Counted from the first letter of the stretch, positions 1-8,176 are shown. The stretch: DNA of 64,000 bases from Herbaspirillum robiniae (GCF_002213415.1 NZ_NJGU01000017.1:29957-93956), one strand, 5' to 3'. Notes: generated from the letters alone by a model not told the origin. Numbers and translations are program-made.

Positions 1-855
1 GATCGCGATGCACAGCGGCAGCGTGCGGCGCGCCAGCGCGCCCTGGAAGATTTCCATCGAACGTACCTTCACGCGCGCGGCAGCTTCACGGCGGCCGTCA
101 TCGGCGATCCAGGCGGTAGGCTGCGGCGCCGGCCCACCCAGCCTGCCGCTGGCCAGGCGCGACAGCACCTGGTTGGCCTCGGCGACTTTGTGGCGCGACA
201 GCAAAAAGCGCGGCGTCTCGGGGATGTAGCGGCGATAGAAGGCGCCCAGCAGCGCGGGCAGCATCAGGCAGAAGAACAGCCAGCGCCAGCTGTTCTCGCC
301 CGGGAAAAGCGTAAACACCAGCAGGCCGAACGCGGGCGCGAGGAAGTTGCCCATGCCGCCGGCGCCGACGTTGACCAGGCCGACCGCGGTGCCGCGGAAC
401 TTGCTGGAGCAGAACTCGGCCAGCATGGTGACGGCGATGGCGATCTCGCCGCCCAGGCCGAAACCGACGATGGCGCGGCCGATGGCCATCACCGTCAGGT
501 CCGGCGCCAGCGCGCAGATGCCGGCGCCCAGCGTGAACAGCAGCAGGTCCAGGCTCAGCATCACGCGGCGCCCGTAGCGGTCGGCCACCAGGCCGGAGAC
601 GATGCGCCCGATGGCGGCGGCGGCGAAGGTGACCGTATTGAGCAGGCCGATGTCGGTGGCGCTGAGCCCCCACTGCTGCTTGAGCATGGGGCCGACCAGG
701 CCGACGGCGTTCTGCTCGAAGCTGTCGAACAGGCAACCGATCAGGATCAGGAAGATGATGGTGTGATGCGAACGGGTGACGCCGATCTTGTCCAGCGCGC
801 CGTCCAGCTCGGCGATGCGCGGGGTATCGGGCGATGAAAGTGTGGGTCCGGCCAT
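1..855 (-). CDS. MFS transporter (3' end beyond window)
   Basis: An open frame of 285 codons runs off the left edge with no stop, so the C-terminal part is missing. The frame shows the first half of a major facilitator permease: a hydrophilic N-terminus, hydrophobic helices, the loop 2-3 signature DRYGRRVM, a FGLGGEIAIA helix and the central-loop motif PETPRFLLS typical of sugar-porter and aromatic-acid MFS families. The ATG at 855 follows AGGAG at good spacing. Upstream lie AT-rich palindromes (996-1033) and an RpiR-type regulator on the same strand, so I infer control by that regulator. The substrate cannot be told; a sugar, sugar acid or organic acid would fit. Confidence 0.85.
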   Translation of the reverse strand, partial: MAGPTLSSPDTPRIAELDGALDKIGVTRSHHTIIFLILIGCLFDSFEQNAVGLVGPMLKQQWGLSATDIGLLNTVTFAAAAIGRIVSGLVADRYGRRVMLSLDLLLFTLGAGICALAPDLTVMAIGRAIVGFGLGGEIAIAVTMLAEFCSSKFRGTAVGLVNVGAGGMGNFLAPAFGLLVFTLFPGENSWRWLFFCLMLPALLGAFYRRYIPETPRFLLSRHKVAEANQVLSRLASGRLGGPAPQPTAWIADDGRREAAARVKVRSMEIFQGALARRTLPLCIAI

Positions 856-995
856 GGTCAGCTCCTCGTGCGTGGAAACGGCAAACGAAAATCCTGCGTG
901 GAAAGTTGCTACTGCATCAAGGCCCTGGCGTCCCGGCGGCGCTTGTCCGCCGCATGACGTTCACTGTAGTCCAGCGTGCCCCGGAATGGAATATT

Positions 996-1033
996 AATTT
1001 CAATATAAATTTATTATTGAAATTTAAATTTCA
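996..1033. promoter_or_regulatory. Overlapping inverted repeats, candidate RpiR operator
   Basis: Two perfect inverted repeats overlap: AATTTCAATA (996-1005) with TATTGAAATT (1015-1024), and the 16-bp palindrome TGAAATTTAAATTTCA (1018-1033). They share the half-site TGAAATT and lie 140-180 bp upstream of the MFS start codon in the only AT-rich stretch of the gap, which also offers -10-like sequences on the minus strand. The shape recalls known operators of RpiR-family regulators (HexR type). Binding is inferred. Confidence 0.55.
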
Positions 1034-1300
1034 CTCGTGACGATCATTTAGCAATCTGCATGCCAGGCGCCGGCAGTGGCTGGAAAGAAAAAGCGGGCGC
1101 GCAACAGGAATGACAGAGACGGCCGGAGATCGGCCATGGGCTTGGGTGATGGATGGAAGCGGCAACATCGGCCACGCGCGCGCCGGCTTGCCGGCGGGCA
1201 AGCGGCGGCGAGCGTGGCCGCCTTCACTTGGGGAGGAGGGAGCTGACGCCGCACCCGTCATGTGCGGGGCATGCAAGAAATTGGTGAGCCGCATCTTGCG

Positions 1301-1326
1301 TGTTCTGAAATTGCTATTTCAGAACA
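1301..1326. promoter_or_regulatory. 26-bp palindrome sharing the TGAAAT core
   Basis: TGTTCTGAAAT (1301-1311) and ATTTCAGAACA (1316-1326) are perfect 11-bp arms around TGCT. The inner 16 bp (1306-1321) match the palindrome at 1018-1033 in 13 of 16 positions. It overlaps the T-tract of the rpiR terminator. It could be a second operator or simply part of the terminator. Confidence 0.5.
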
Positions 1327-1344
1327 AAAGGCGGCCGAGCCGCC
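1326..1344 (-). terminator. Rho-independent terminator of the rpiR-type gene
   Basis: Directly after the stop codon the minus strand reads GGCGGC-TCG-GCCGCC followed by TTTTGTT. Short GC stem plus T-tract, correct orientation. Confidence 0.7.
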
Positions 1345-1345
1345 G

Positions 1346-2191
1346 TCAGTCGAAGTCGGCCAGCTCGTCGTGGCCCTGCTCCACCGCCGCCAGACGCTTG
1401 CGCCCGGCAGCGCCGGCGGCCTCGATGACCATGGTGGACAACAGGTCGCACAGCGCCATCACGGCCACGTGATTGTCCAGCGAACCGGGACCGCGGCACT
1501 GGCACTGCAGCGACCACTCGGCGCCGGCATAGTCGGGCGAGGCCTGGTCGCTGATGTAGAGGATACGGGCGCCGGCGCGGGTGGCGGCCTCCAGCACGCG
1601 GTCCATCTGGCGCGTCTGGCGGCGCGTGCCGAAGACGATCACGCAGTCGCGCTCGCCCAGGCCGGCGGTGTATTCGGCCACGGTCTCGCCGGGGCCGGGG
1701 ATGGCGCTCACGCGCGGCAAGACCTGGATGATCTGCCAGCGCAGGTAGACCGCAAACGCATGGCTGCTGCGGCTGCCGAAAATCAGCACCTGCGGCGCGC
1801 CGGCGATGGCCTTGGCGATCTCGGCCATGACGGCGTCCGACAGGCGCTCGAAGGTGCCGGCCAGGTTGGCCTGGGACTGCTGGAAATGCGCCGCCACCGA
1901 TTTGGCCTGGCGCGCGGCGCCGGCGGCGCTGTGGAACAGCGGCGAACCGATCTCCTGCTCTTCGCGCACGTGGCGGCGCGCTTCTTCGTAACTGTCGTAG
2001 CCGATGTGGCGAATGAAGCGGCTCACCGTCGACGGCGACACCCCGGCCAACTCCGCCAGCTCGTTGCCGGCATAGCTGGCCAGCTCGCCGGGAAACTCCA
2101 GCAGAAAGTCCGCCAGCTGGCGCTCGGTGGCGGGCAGTTCATCGAGCTTGCTGCGCACGCGGCGCACGAAGGATTCTGAAGAGGGCTTCAT
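1346..2191 (-). CDS. RpiR/MurR-family transcriptional regulator
   Basis: 281 residues, the usual length. The N-terminal ~80 residues form an RpiR-type HTH (LAELAGVSPSTVSRFIRHIG is the recognition region), followed by a linker and a SIS sugar-phosphate-binding domain from about residue 120 (IFGSRSSHAFAVYLRWQ). Members sense phosphosugars or related anions and usually control an adjacent catabolic or transport gene. The nearest same-strand target is the MFS transporter, with TGAAATT palindromes between. The ATG has no strong Shine-Dalgarno; TATACAAT at 2236-2243 on the minus strand could be its -10. The ligand is unknown. Confidence 0.9.
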   Translation of the reverse strand: MKPSSESFVRRVRSKLDELPATERQLADFLLEFPGELASYAGNELAELAGVSPSTVSRFIRHIGYDSYEEARRHVREEQEIGSPLFHSAAGAARQAKSVAAHFQQSQANLAGTFERLSDAVMAEIAKAIAGAPQVLIFGSRSSHAFAVYLRWQIIQVLPRVSAIPGPGETVAEYTAGLGERDCVIVFGTRRQTRQMDRVLEAATRAGARILYISDQASPDYAGAEWSLQCQCRGPGSLDNHVAVMALCDLLSTMVIEAAGAAGRKRLAAVEQGHDELADFD

Positions 2192-2260
2192 GGAGGGCGC
2201 ACCAGGACGCTGGAGGCGAAAGTCACGATCGGCGCATTGTATAGCAGCGCCGTGCGCGGT

Positions 2261-3517
2261 TCAGCCGAACTTGCGCGCAGCGTCGATGGCCAGGCCGCTG
2301 CCGATGCTGCCGAACAGGTCTCCTTCCACATGCTTGGCGTCCGGGACCAGCGCGCCGATGCGCTGGCGCAGCAGCCGCACGCCCGAGGAGCCGCCGGTGA
2401 AGAACACGCTGTCGATGTCCGAGGCGCGCAGGCCGGCCTGCTTCAGCAACCCGGTGACGGTCTGCTCGACCGACAGCACTAGGTGATCGACGGCGACATC
2501 GAAGTCGTCGCGCTTCAACTCCAGCGTCTCGGGCGGACGCAGGCGGGAGAGGTCGAGCACCGCCGTCTCCTGCGACGACAGCGCGATCTTGCCGCCCTCC
2601 ACCTGCAGCGCCAGCCAGTGTCCGCAGCGCTGCTCCACCACGTCGAGCAGCCGCGCGAAGCGGTCGCGGTCGGCCACTTCCCGGGCGACGTCCTGCAGCT
2701 GCTGCCAGACCTTGCGCGTGTAGAGCTGGTTGATGGTGTGCCAGGTGGCGAGGTTGAAGTAATAGCTCGAGGGCACCTCGGCATTGCCCGACAGGCGTCC
2801 GCCCAGGCCCAGCAGCGGCATCACGCAGGACAGGCTGAAATACTTGTCGAAATCGGTGCCGCCGATGTGCACGCCGCCGTTGGCCAAGATGTCGTCGCGT
2901 CGCTCGTCGTTGCCGGCGCGCTGCGGCGACAGGCGCACCAGCGAAAAGTCGGAAGTACCGCCGCCGATGTCGACGATGAGCACCAGCTCCTCGCGGTCGA
3001 TGCGGGATTCATAGTCGAAGGCGGCGGCGATGGGTTCGAACTGGAAAGCGATGTCGGTGAAACCGACGCTGCGGGCGATTTCTTCCAGCGTGTCCTGCGC
3101 CAGCCGGTCGGCGGCCGCATCGTCATCGACGAAATGCACCGGACGACCCAGCACGACCTTGGTGAACGAAGTGCCGGCGGCGCGCTGGGCGCGCTGCCTG
3201 AGCTCGCCGATGAACTGCGACAGCAGGCCGCGATACGGCAGCGCGCGACCGCCGACCTCGGTCTGGCCGTCGATGGCGCCGGAACCGAGCAGGCTTTTCA
3301 GCGAACGCATCAGGCGGCCTTCATAACCGGCCAGGTATTCGCCCAGGCCGGCGCGGCCGTAGCTGAACTCGTTCTCGTCGGCGTTGAAGAACACGACCGA
3401 GGGCAGTGTGGCCTTGCCGTCTTCCAGCGGCAGCAGCAGCGATGCGCCTGCATCCGGGCGCACCCAGCCGACGGTGGAATTGGAGGTGCCGAAGTCCACC
3501 CCGCACGCGTTCGCCAT
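2261..3517 (-). CDS. yegD: Hsp70 family chaperone-like protein, YegD type
   Basis: 418 residues with the actin-like ATPase signatures in order: phosphate-1 GVDFGTSNSTVG near the N-terminus, phosphate-2 VDIGGGTSDFSLV near residue 190, and the adenosine motif FFTGGSSGVRLLRQRI near 375. The substrate-binding domain of DnaK is absent, as in YegD (about 450 residues in E. coli). ATG at 3517 is preceded by AAGGAG. Clients are unknown. It has no DnaJ or GrpE partner here and sits between unrelated genes, so it is probably a single-gene unit. Confidence 0.88.
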   Translation of the reverse strand: MANACGVDFGTSNSTVGWVRPDAGASLLLPLEDGKATLPSVVFFNADENEFSYGRAGLGEYLAGYEGRLMRSLKSLLGSGAIDGQTEVGGRALPYRGLLSQFIGELRQRAQRAAGTSFTKVVLGRPVHFVDDDAAADRLAQDTLEEIARSVGFTDIAFQFEPIAAAFDYESRIDREELVLIVDIGGGTSDFSLVRLSPQRAGNDERRDDILANGGVHIGGTDFDKYFSLSCVMPLLGLGGRLSGNAEVPSSYYFNLATWHTINQLYTRKVWQQLQDVAREVADRDRFARLLDVVEQRCGHWLALQVEGGKIALSSQETAVLDLSRLRPPETLELKRDDFDVAVDHLVLSVEQTVTGLLKQAGLRASDIDSVFFTGGSSGVRLLRQRIGALVPDAKHVEGDLFGSIGSGLAIDAARKFG

Positions 3518-3559
3518 CGATTACTCCTTCATTTTTTGGCCGGCAATCATATAGAAGAA

Positions 3560-3580
3560 AGCCCGGCTTGTCTGCCGGGC
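3560..3580 (-). terminator. Terminator-like hairpin upstream of yegD
   Basis: On the minus strand GCCCGGC-AGACAA-GCCGGGC is followed by TTTCTTCTAT. It lies about 100 bp downstream of a first terminator (3677-3713) and just before yegD, so it may be a back-up terminator or the end of a short transcript. Confidence 0.5.
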
Positions 3581-3676
3581 GCGCCCTGTTGCGTTTGAAG
3601 CAAGCAACATGCCTTGCTGCAATGCCGATACTTTCCGTTGACGAGCCGACAACAGGCAACGGCGCGCGGCCAAAAG

Positions 3677-3713
3677 AAAAAACCGGGACGGCATCGCTGC
3701 CGCCCCGGTTTTC
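3677..3713 (-). terminator. Terminator of the SDR gene
   Basis: Stem AAAACCGGG / CCCGGTTTT with an inner CGGCA-GCGA-TGCCG helix, then a T-run on the minus strand. It also has A/T flanks suiting both directions. Confidence 0.75.
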
Positions 3714-3739
3714 CGGATCGAAGATAGACGATCAGGCCA

Positions 3740-4486
3740 TCAGAACTCTTGCGCCACCGGACGCAGCACGATCTCGCTGATGTCGACGTTGGCCGGCTGC
3801 TCGATGGCGTAGGCGATGGCGCGCGCCACCGAGTCGGCCGGGATCTCGTTGGCCTCGTAGAAGGCCTGCACGGCGGCGGCGGTGTCGCTGTCGCTGCTGT
3901 GCAGCTTCAGCTCGGAGGCCACCGCGCCCGGCGAGATGATGGTGGTGCGCACGCCGTCCGGCGCTTCCATGCGCAGGCCTTCGCTGATGGCGCGCACGGC
4001 GAACTTGGTAGCGCTGTAGACGGTGCCGATCGGCGCGAACACCTTGATGCCGGCCACCGAGGCGACGTTGATCACATGGCCCGAGCCTTGTGCGGCGAAG
4101 CGCGGCAGCACCGCGGCGATGCCGTAGAGCACGCCCTTGATGTTGATGTCGATGGTGCGGTCCCACTCCTCGACCATGACCTTGGCCAGCGGCGAGAGCG
4201 GCATGGTGCCGGCGTTGTTGACCAGCACGTCGATGCGGCCGAAGTGCTCCACCGCACGGGCGGCCAGCGCTTCCATGTCTTCGCGGCGGGAGACGTCGGT
4301 GGTCACGGCGATGGCGCTGCCGCCGTCGCGGGCGATGTCGGCCACCAGGGTCTCGAGGCGGTCGGCGCGGCGCGCGGCCAGCACCAGCTTGGCGCCCATG
4401 GCGCCGAGATGGCGCGCGGTGGCTTCGCCCAGCCCGCTGCTGGCGCCGGTGATGATGACGACTTTGTCCTTGATGTTTGCGTTCAT
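3740..4486 (-). CDS. SDR family NAD(P)-dependent oxidoreductase
   Basis: 248 residues, a classical short-chain dehydrogenase. Visible motifs are TGASSGLGEATA (cofactor glycine motif, residues ~13-24), NNAGT in the middle, and the catalytic YSATK (Tyr-x3-Lys) with upstream Ser. The frame extends to 4558, but the ATG at 4486 follows AAAGGAAA at good spacing and gives a standard N-terminus (MNANIKDKVVIITG). It is divergent from a LysR regulator (4633), the usual arrangement for a regulator and its target. The substrate is unknown; close families include YdfG-like 3-hydroxy acid dehydrogenases and general ketoreductases. Confidence 0.9.
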   Translation of the reverse strand: MNANIKDKVVIITGASSGLGEATARHLGAMGAKLVLAARRADRLETLVADIARDGGSAIAVTTDVSRREDMEALAARAVEHFGRIDVLVNNAGTMPLSPLAKVMVEEWDRTIDINIKGVLYGIAAVLPRFAAQGSGHVINVASVAGIKVFAPIGTVYSATKFAVRAISEGLRMEAPDGVRTTIISPGAVASELKLHSSDSDTAAAVQAFYEANEIPADSVARAIAYAIEQPANVDISEIVLRPVAQEF

Positions 4487-4632
4487 GATGATTTCCTTTG
4501 CATGGGTTCGGTTGGGCAATCTTTCCGCCGGCATTGGTTTGCTGCGGCGACAGGACAAAGTATGGTGGCCGTGACTATGCCAAACAATGGAAATGATAAG
4601 ATTTCAGAATTCCACCCAAAGGAATCATCGCC
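4487..4632. promoter_or_regulatory. Divergent promoter region, SDR gene and LysR regulator
   Basis: A 146-bp gap between divergently read genes. The AT-richer part (4560-4620) should carry both promoters and a LysR-type site. I cannot single out a T-N11-A motif with confidence. Confidence 0.45.
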
Positions 4633-5526
4633 ATGCTCAACCGCCTCGAAATGATCCGCATCTTCTGCGCCGCCGCCGACGCCGGCAGCTTCAAGGAGGC
4701 CGCCGTGCGGCTGGGCATCTCGCCGCAGGCGGTCACCCGCGCGGTCAAGGAGCTGGAGCGCCTGCAGGGAGAAATGCTGTTCCACCGCAACACGCGCCAG
4801 GTGCGCATCACGAGCTTCGGCGAGGCGCTTGCCGAACGGGCGCGCAACAGCCTGAACCAGCTGGACGGCCTCTTCGAGCGCGGCGCCGCCGCGCCGGAGG
4901 ATCCGATGAGCGGCCTGGTGCGGCTGGCCGCGCCGTCGGCGCTGGGGCGGCGCTACCTGCTGCCGCTGATCGACGAACTGGCGACGGCGTATCCGGGCCT
5001 GCGCTTCGACCTGCGCTTCAACGACCAGCTGGCCGACGTGGTGGGAGAGAAGATCGACATCGGGGTGCGCATCGGCGTGCTGCGCGAGAACCGCTTCGTG
5101 GTGCGCCGGCTGGGCAAGGCGCGCCTGTACACGGTGGCCACGCCGAAATTCCTGCGCAAGCACGGCAAACCCAACAACGTGGAAGAACTGCAGGCGATGC
5201 CGCACACCGGCATCCTCGACCGCGACACCGGGCGGCTGTGGCCATGGATGTTTTCGCGCGAGCGCCAGATGAACGCGGCCGGCGCGCGCTTCCAGTGCGA
5301 CGATTCGGAGACCGAGTACCTGATCGTCAAGAGCGGCCAGGCCATCGGCCAGATCGCCGGCTTCCTGGTCGAGCAGGATATCGCCGACGGCAAGCTGGTG
5401 GCGGTGATGGAAGACTATGAGCCGGAGCCCTGGGAGATGTATCTCTACCGGCCGCAGCGCGGCCCGATGCCGGCGCGCCTGCGGCTGGTGTTCGACACGC
5501 TGGCGCAGGCGCTGGGCGCCAGATAG
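4633..5526 (+). CDS. LysR-family transcriptional regulator
   Basis: 297 residues: winged HTH at the N-terminus (FKEAAVRLGISPQAVTRAVKELE, quoted part 5-27 of the motif, positions ~17-40) and a LysR substrate-binding domain from about residue 90 (SGLVRLAAPSALG). AAAGGAA precedes the ATG. It is divergent from the SDR gene and probably controls it. It converges with the CDP-diacylglycerol diphosphatase gene with only 7 bp between stop codons and no visible terminator. Confidence 0.92.
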   Translation: MLNRLEMIRIFCAAADAGSFKEAAVRLGISPQAVTRAVKELERLQGEMLFHRNTRQVRITSFGEALAERARNSLNQLDGLFERGAAAPEDPMSGLVRLAAPSALGRRYLLPLIDELATAYPGLRFDLRFNDQLADVVGEKIDIGVRIGVLRENRFVVRRLGKARLYTVATPKFLRKHGKPNNVEELQAMPHTGILDRDTGRLWPWMFSRERQMNAAGARFQCDDSETEYLIVKSGQAIGQIAGFLVEQDIADGKLVAVMEDYEPEPWEMYLYRPQRGPMPARLRLVFDTLAQALGAR

Positions 5527-5533
5527 GCGCGCG

Positions 5534-6268
5534 TCACCAGCGGCAGTCGTGGTCCATCAGGACTTCGGCGCTGCCTTGCTCTTCGCTGTCGAAATTGACC
5601 GGCATGTTGATCAGGTAGAAGCCGCCGCCCTGCTCGGGTGCTGCGGCCGTCAGCAGCAGCGACTGCGCGCCCATCGCGCCCGCGGCGAAGGCGCTGCGCG
5701 CGGCGGCCAGCTTGAAGGGATCGTCCGCCTGCAGGGCATCGGCCGGCAGGCGCATCACCCAGTAACGATGGCCTTCGAACTGCCACGGCGTCCAGCGGCG
5801 CGGCGCATCGGCGCCATGCGCGGCCAGGCTCCCGGCGACGTCGCGCCGCATGCAGTCGATGTGGATGTGCAGGTGCAGCTGCGAGCGGCCGGCGGCGGAA
5901 TTCACTTCCAGTCCGAGCTGGTCGTCGCGCAGCGGACGACCCAGGGTCTGCGCGACGCGAAAGCGCTGCTGCCATGCGTAGCCCCAATAGTTGGGCGCAT
6001 CCGGCGCCAGCAGTTCGCGGCTCTCGATGCCCGCCAGGCGGCGCGTGGGCATCAGCAGGTATTGCGCCGGCCCGACGAGGTCCTTGAGCACCACGAAGCC
6101 GCGTTCCAGATCCACCGTCGCGCAAGGCGCCGGATCGCCCTTGTCCTGCATGCCCGGCACGCATTTTCCACTGACGATTTCCCACAGCGCATGCGGATTG
6201 GCAGCATGGGCGGGGACGCTCGCGGCGAGCAGGCTAAGCAGGAACGACAGGGCGATGGTCAGGCGCAT
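5534..6268 (-). CDS. cdh: CDP-diacylglycerol diphosphatase
   Basis: 244 residues from the ATG at 6268: a signal peptide or membrane anchor (MRLTIALSFLLSLLAASVPA), then the CDH domain with HALWEIVSGKCVPG near its start, the histidine-rich motif SQLHLHIHIDC in the middle and a C-terminal region ending in HDC. The family (PF02611, HIT-related fold) hydrolyses CDP-diacylglycerol to CMP and phosphatidate at the membrane. The frame is open to 6481, but that extension is arginine-rich and lacks a signal sequence, so the shorter start is preferred; its Shine-Dalgarno is weak. It stands alone, away from phospholipid-synthesis genes. Confidence 0.85.
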   Translation of the reverse strand: MRLTIALSFLLSLLAASVPAHAANPHALWEIVSGKCVPGMQDKGDPAPCATVDLERGFVVLKDLVGPAQYLLMPTRRLAGIESRELLAPDAPNYWGYAWQQRFRVAQTLGRPLRDDQLGLEVNSAAGRSQLHLHIHIDCMRRDVAGSLAAHGADAPRRWTPWQFEGHRYWVMRLPADALQADDPFKLAAARSAFAAGAMGAQSLLLTAAAPEQGGGFYLINMPVNFDSEEQGSAEVLMDHDCRW

Positions 6269-6444
6269 GATGGCGGCGATTCGTTGGGGCGGTGCGCGCA
6301 TCAGTGTGAGCGGCAGTTGGGCCGCCCACGGCGGGCGGTGGCGCAAGCTTAGACGCCGGATGTGTCGGCGCGATGACAGCTTGGCGGGTGGTTGCGGAGG
6401 TGCCGGCGAGCAGGAGAATCGGGAGTGCCGGCTCAGTCGTCGCT

Positions 6445-6807
6445 TCAGTCGTCGCTGCTGCGCGTGGCCTGTACCAGGCACTTGGAGAGCTTGTCGAAAT
6501 GCAGCCAGGCGGCCTGGCTCAGCTCGACCTGCTTGCGGCGCGGGTCTTCGGTGTCGGCCAGTACGATCCAGCCTTTCTCGCGCATCGATTTCAGGCGCGC
6601 GTGCAGCATCGCCGGCGAACCGAACTCGCTCTGCGCCATCAGGTCGCGCACCGACAGGCGCTGCTGCTCCTGGCCGGCACGGGCGATGAAGGCCAGGATC
6701 CGGTCTTCCAGCGGATCCAGCGATGCCAGCGACGGCAATCCCCTCATTGCATCGGCCAATTGCAGAAAGCGCAGATAGATATCCGCGGGCCTCTTGTTTT
6801 TACCCAT
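6445..6807 (-). CDS. Small MarR-like winged-helix regulator
   Basis: 120 residues from the ATG at 6807 (MGKNKRPADIYLRF); the frame continues upstream, but that part is out of character. The core resembles the MarR/winged-helix fold: SVRDLMAQSEFGSPAMLHARL as the HTH, then MREKGWIVLADTEDPRRKQVELS as the wing with the D-x-R-R-K turn typical of MarR. It is divergent from the MASE1-like gene at 7038 across 230 bp. Target and ligand are unknown. Confidence 0.75.
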   Translation of the reverse strand: MGKNKRPADIYLRFLQLADAMRGLPSLASLDPLEDRILAFIARAGQEQQRLSVRDLMAQSEFGSPAMLHARLKSMREKGWIVLADTEDPRRKQVELSQAAWLHFDKLSKCLVQATRSSDD

Positions 6808-7037
6808 AGCTACGTCGTTCCCGATCGTCTTCTTTTCGTTATGTTGCTCTTCGCAGCTGACTCTATCGTTACAGATTCGATAGCGGATCATACGCCCGGC
6901 CCCGCCTGGAGCGCAATATCCGGCACCACCCCTTGGCGCCGGAGCGATCATTTAACCACACTGCGGCGGGCCGCGCTGCAGAGCAGCATGGAAATCGGTA
7001 ACATACGCGCCGTTCCGGATCCACCACGCCGCCCGCC

Positions 7038-7607
7038 ATGGATGCATCAACGACAACCCGCACCACCTTGCGCACGCACGTTGCCGCGACGGCAGGGACC
7101 GTGGTTTTCTATTTCCTTTTTTACACGCTCAACGAGTGGCTGTTCCGCCAGACCGAGTTCACCGAGGGCATCGCCTGGATCTACCTGCCGGCCGGAATCC
7201 GGCTGATCTGCACGCTGCTGTTCGCCGAAGCCGGCTGCGCCGGCCTGCTGCTGGGCTCCATGCTGACCACCGCCACCTACCGCCTGTTTCCGCATGATCC
7301 GGTCACGGCCGCCGGGTATTGCCTGATCTCCGCCGCAGCACCCTACCTCGCCTATCGCTTCACGCTGTCGGGCATGGACCTGCGGCGCTCGCTGGCCAAC
7401 CTCACCTCGACCCGGCTGATGGCCTGCATCCTGCTCTATGCGCTGACCAACCCGCTGTTCCAGCTGATCTGGTTCGTCATGCGCGGGGTGTCGCCGCACT
7501 TCTGGAGCGGGCTGGTGGTGATGTCCATCGGCGACCTGTTCGGCTCGGTCATTGTTGTCTACCTGTTCAGGTTCCTGCTGTCCTTCCTGCCGCTGCCGCG
7601 CCGCTGA
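7038..7607 (+). CDS. MASE1-like integral membrane protein
   Basis: 189 residues with about five hydrophobic helices. The stretch IAWIYLPAGIRLICTLLF followed by GLLLGSML resembles the MASE1 membrane sensor module, but no GGDEF, EAL or kinase domain follows: the protein ends after the last helix with PLPRR. It may be a stand-alone sensor, a transporter-like protein or a remnant of a larger signalling protein. No clear Shine-Dalgarno precedes the ATG. It lies 160 bp upstream of the exbD-tonB operon on the same strand. Confidence 0.65.
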   Translation: MDASTTTRTTLRTHVAATAGTVVFYFLFYTLNEWLFRQTEFTEGIAWIYLPAGIRLICTLLFAEAGCAGLLLGSMLTTATYRLFPHDPVTAAGYCLISAAAPYLAYRFTLSGMDLRRSLANLTSTRLMACILLYALTNPLFQLIWFVMRGVSPHFWSGLVVMSIGDLFGSVIVVYLFRFLLSFLPLPRR

Positions 7608-7709
7608 TCCCGCATCTTCTTCACATCACGACGGCCCGGCGCCAACCCGTCTTTACCCAAACCCCGATGATGTAATACGCACGACACAATTCCTCGTTAC
7701 GCTGCGCAT

Positions 7710-7728
7710 CGCTATAAAAACTATAGCG
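7710..7728. promoter_or_regulatory. Inverted repeat upstream of exbD
   Basis: CGCTATA (7710-7716) and TATAGCG (7722-7728) are perfect 7-bp arms around AAAAC, 38 bp before the exbD start codon. It could be an operator overlapping the promoter or a leader hairpin. Confidence 0.45.
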
Positions 7729-7766
7729 TTATGACTTTTATATCAAAGCTTCCGAGGAGTTGCAGC

Positions 7767-8174
7767 ATGCGCAGCTGGGATGAACCCAAGAAACGAAAAG
7801 CCCGCGTCGAGATCATTCCGATGATCGACGTGATGATGTTCCTGCTGGTGTTTTTCGTGCTGATCAGCCTGAACGTGATTCCCGCGCTCGGGCTGAAGAC
7901 CCAGCTGCCCAGCTCTTCCACCGCCCAGGACCTCAAGCCCCAGAGCAAGGCCGTCATCACCATCGCCAAGGGCGACGTGCTGCAGGTGGACGGCGAGAAC
8001 ACCCCGCTGGACAAGCTGGTGGCGCGCCTGGAGACGCTGCGCAAGGAAGGCGAAAAGCTCAACCTGGTCATCAACAGCGATCGCGGCGTGGAAGTGCAGC
8101 GCCTGGTCGACGTGATGGACACGCTGAAAAAAGGCGGCTTCGATTCGATCTCGATCGCCACCCGCAAGCAGTGA
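7767..8174 (+). CDS. exbD: Biopolymer transport protein ExbD
   Basis: 135 residues from the ATG at 7767, which follows GAGGAG; an in-frame ATG at 7731 lies in the inverted-repeat region. Layout: short cytoplasmic N-terminus, one membrane segment with the proton-channel aspartate (VEIIPMIDVMMFLLVFFVL) and a periplasmic domain. ExbD works with ExbB to feed proton-motive force to TonB. It is the first gene of exbD-tonB-receptor-exbB-PLD; its partner exbB lies 3.3 kb downstream, beyond the receptor, which is an unusual order. Confidence 0.92.
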   Translation: MRSWDEPKKRKARVEIIPMIDVMMFLLVFFVLISLNVIPALGLKTQLPSSSTAQDLKPQSKAVITIAKGDVLQVDGENTPLDKLVARLETLRKEGEKLNLVINSDRGVEVQRLVDVMDTLKKGGFDSISIATRKQ

Positions 8175-8176
8175 TC

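Larger units (their letters stand above)
856..1345. other. 490-bp intergenic region with regulatory palindromes
   Basis: No convincing gene. It holds the AT-rich operator-like block at 996-1033, the palindrome at 1301-1326 and the rpiR terminator. Between 1040 and 1300 I see only GC-rich sequence with short imperfect repeats. Confidence 0.6.

Noticed and set aside
7680..7766. Fur or Pho box before the exbD-tonB operon
   Set aside because: No 19-bp match to the Fur consensus and no tandem TGTCA repeats; only the CGCTATA dyad stands out.
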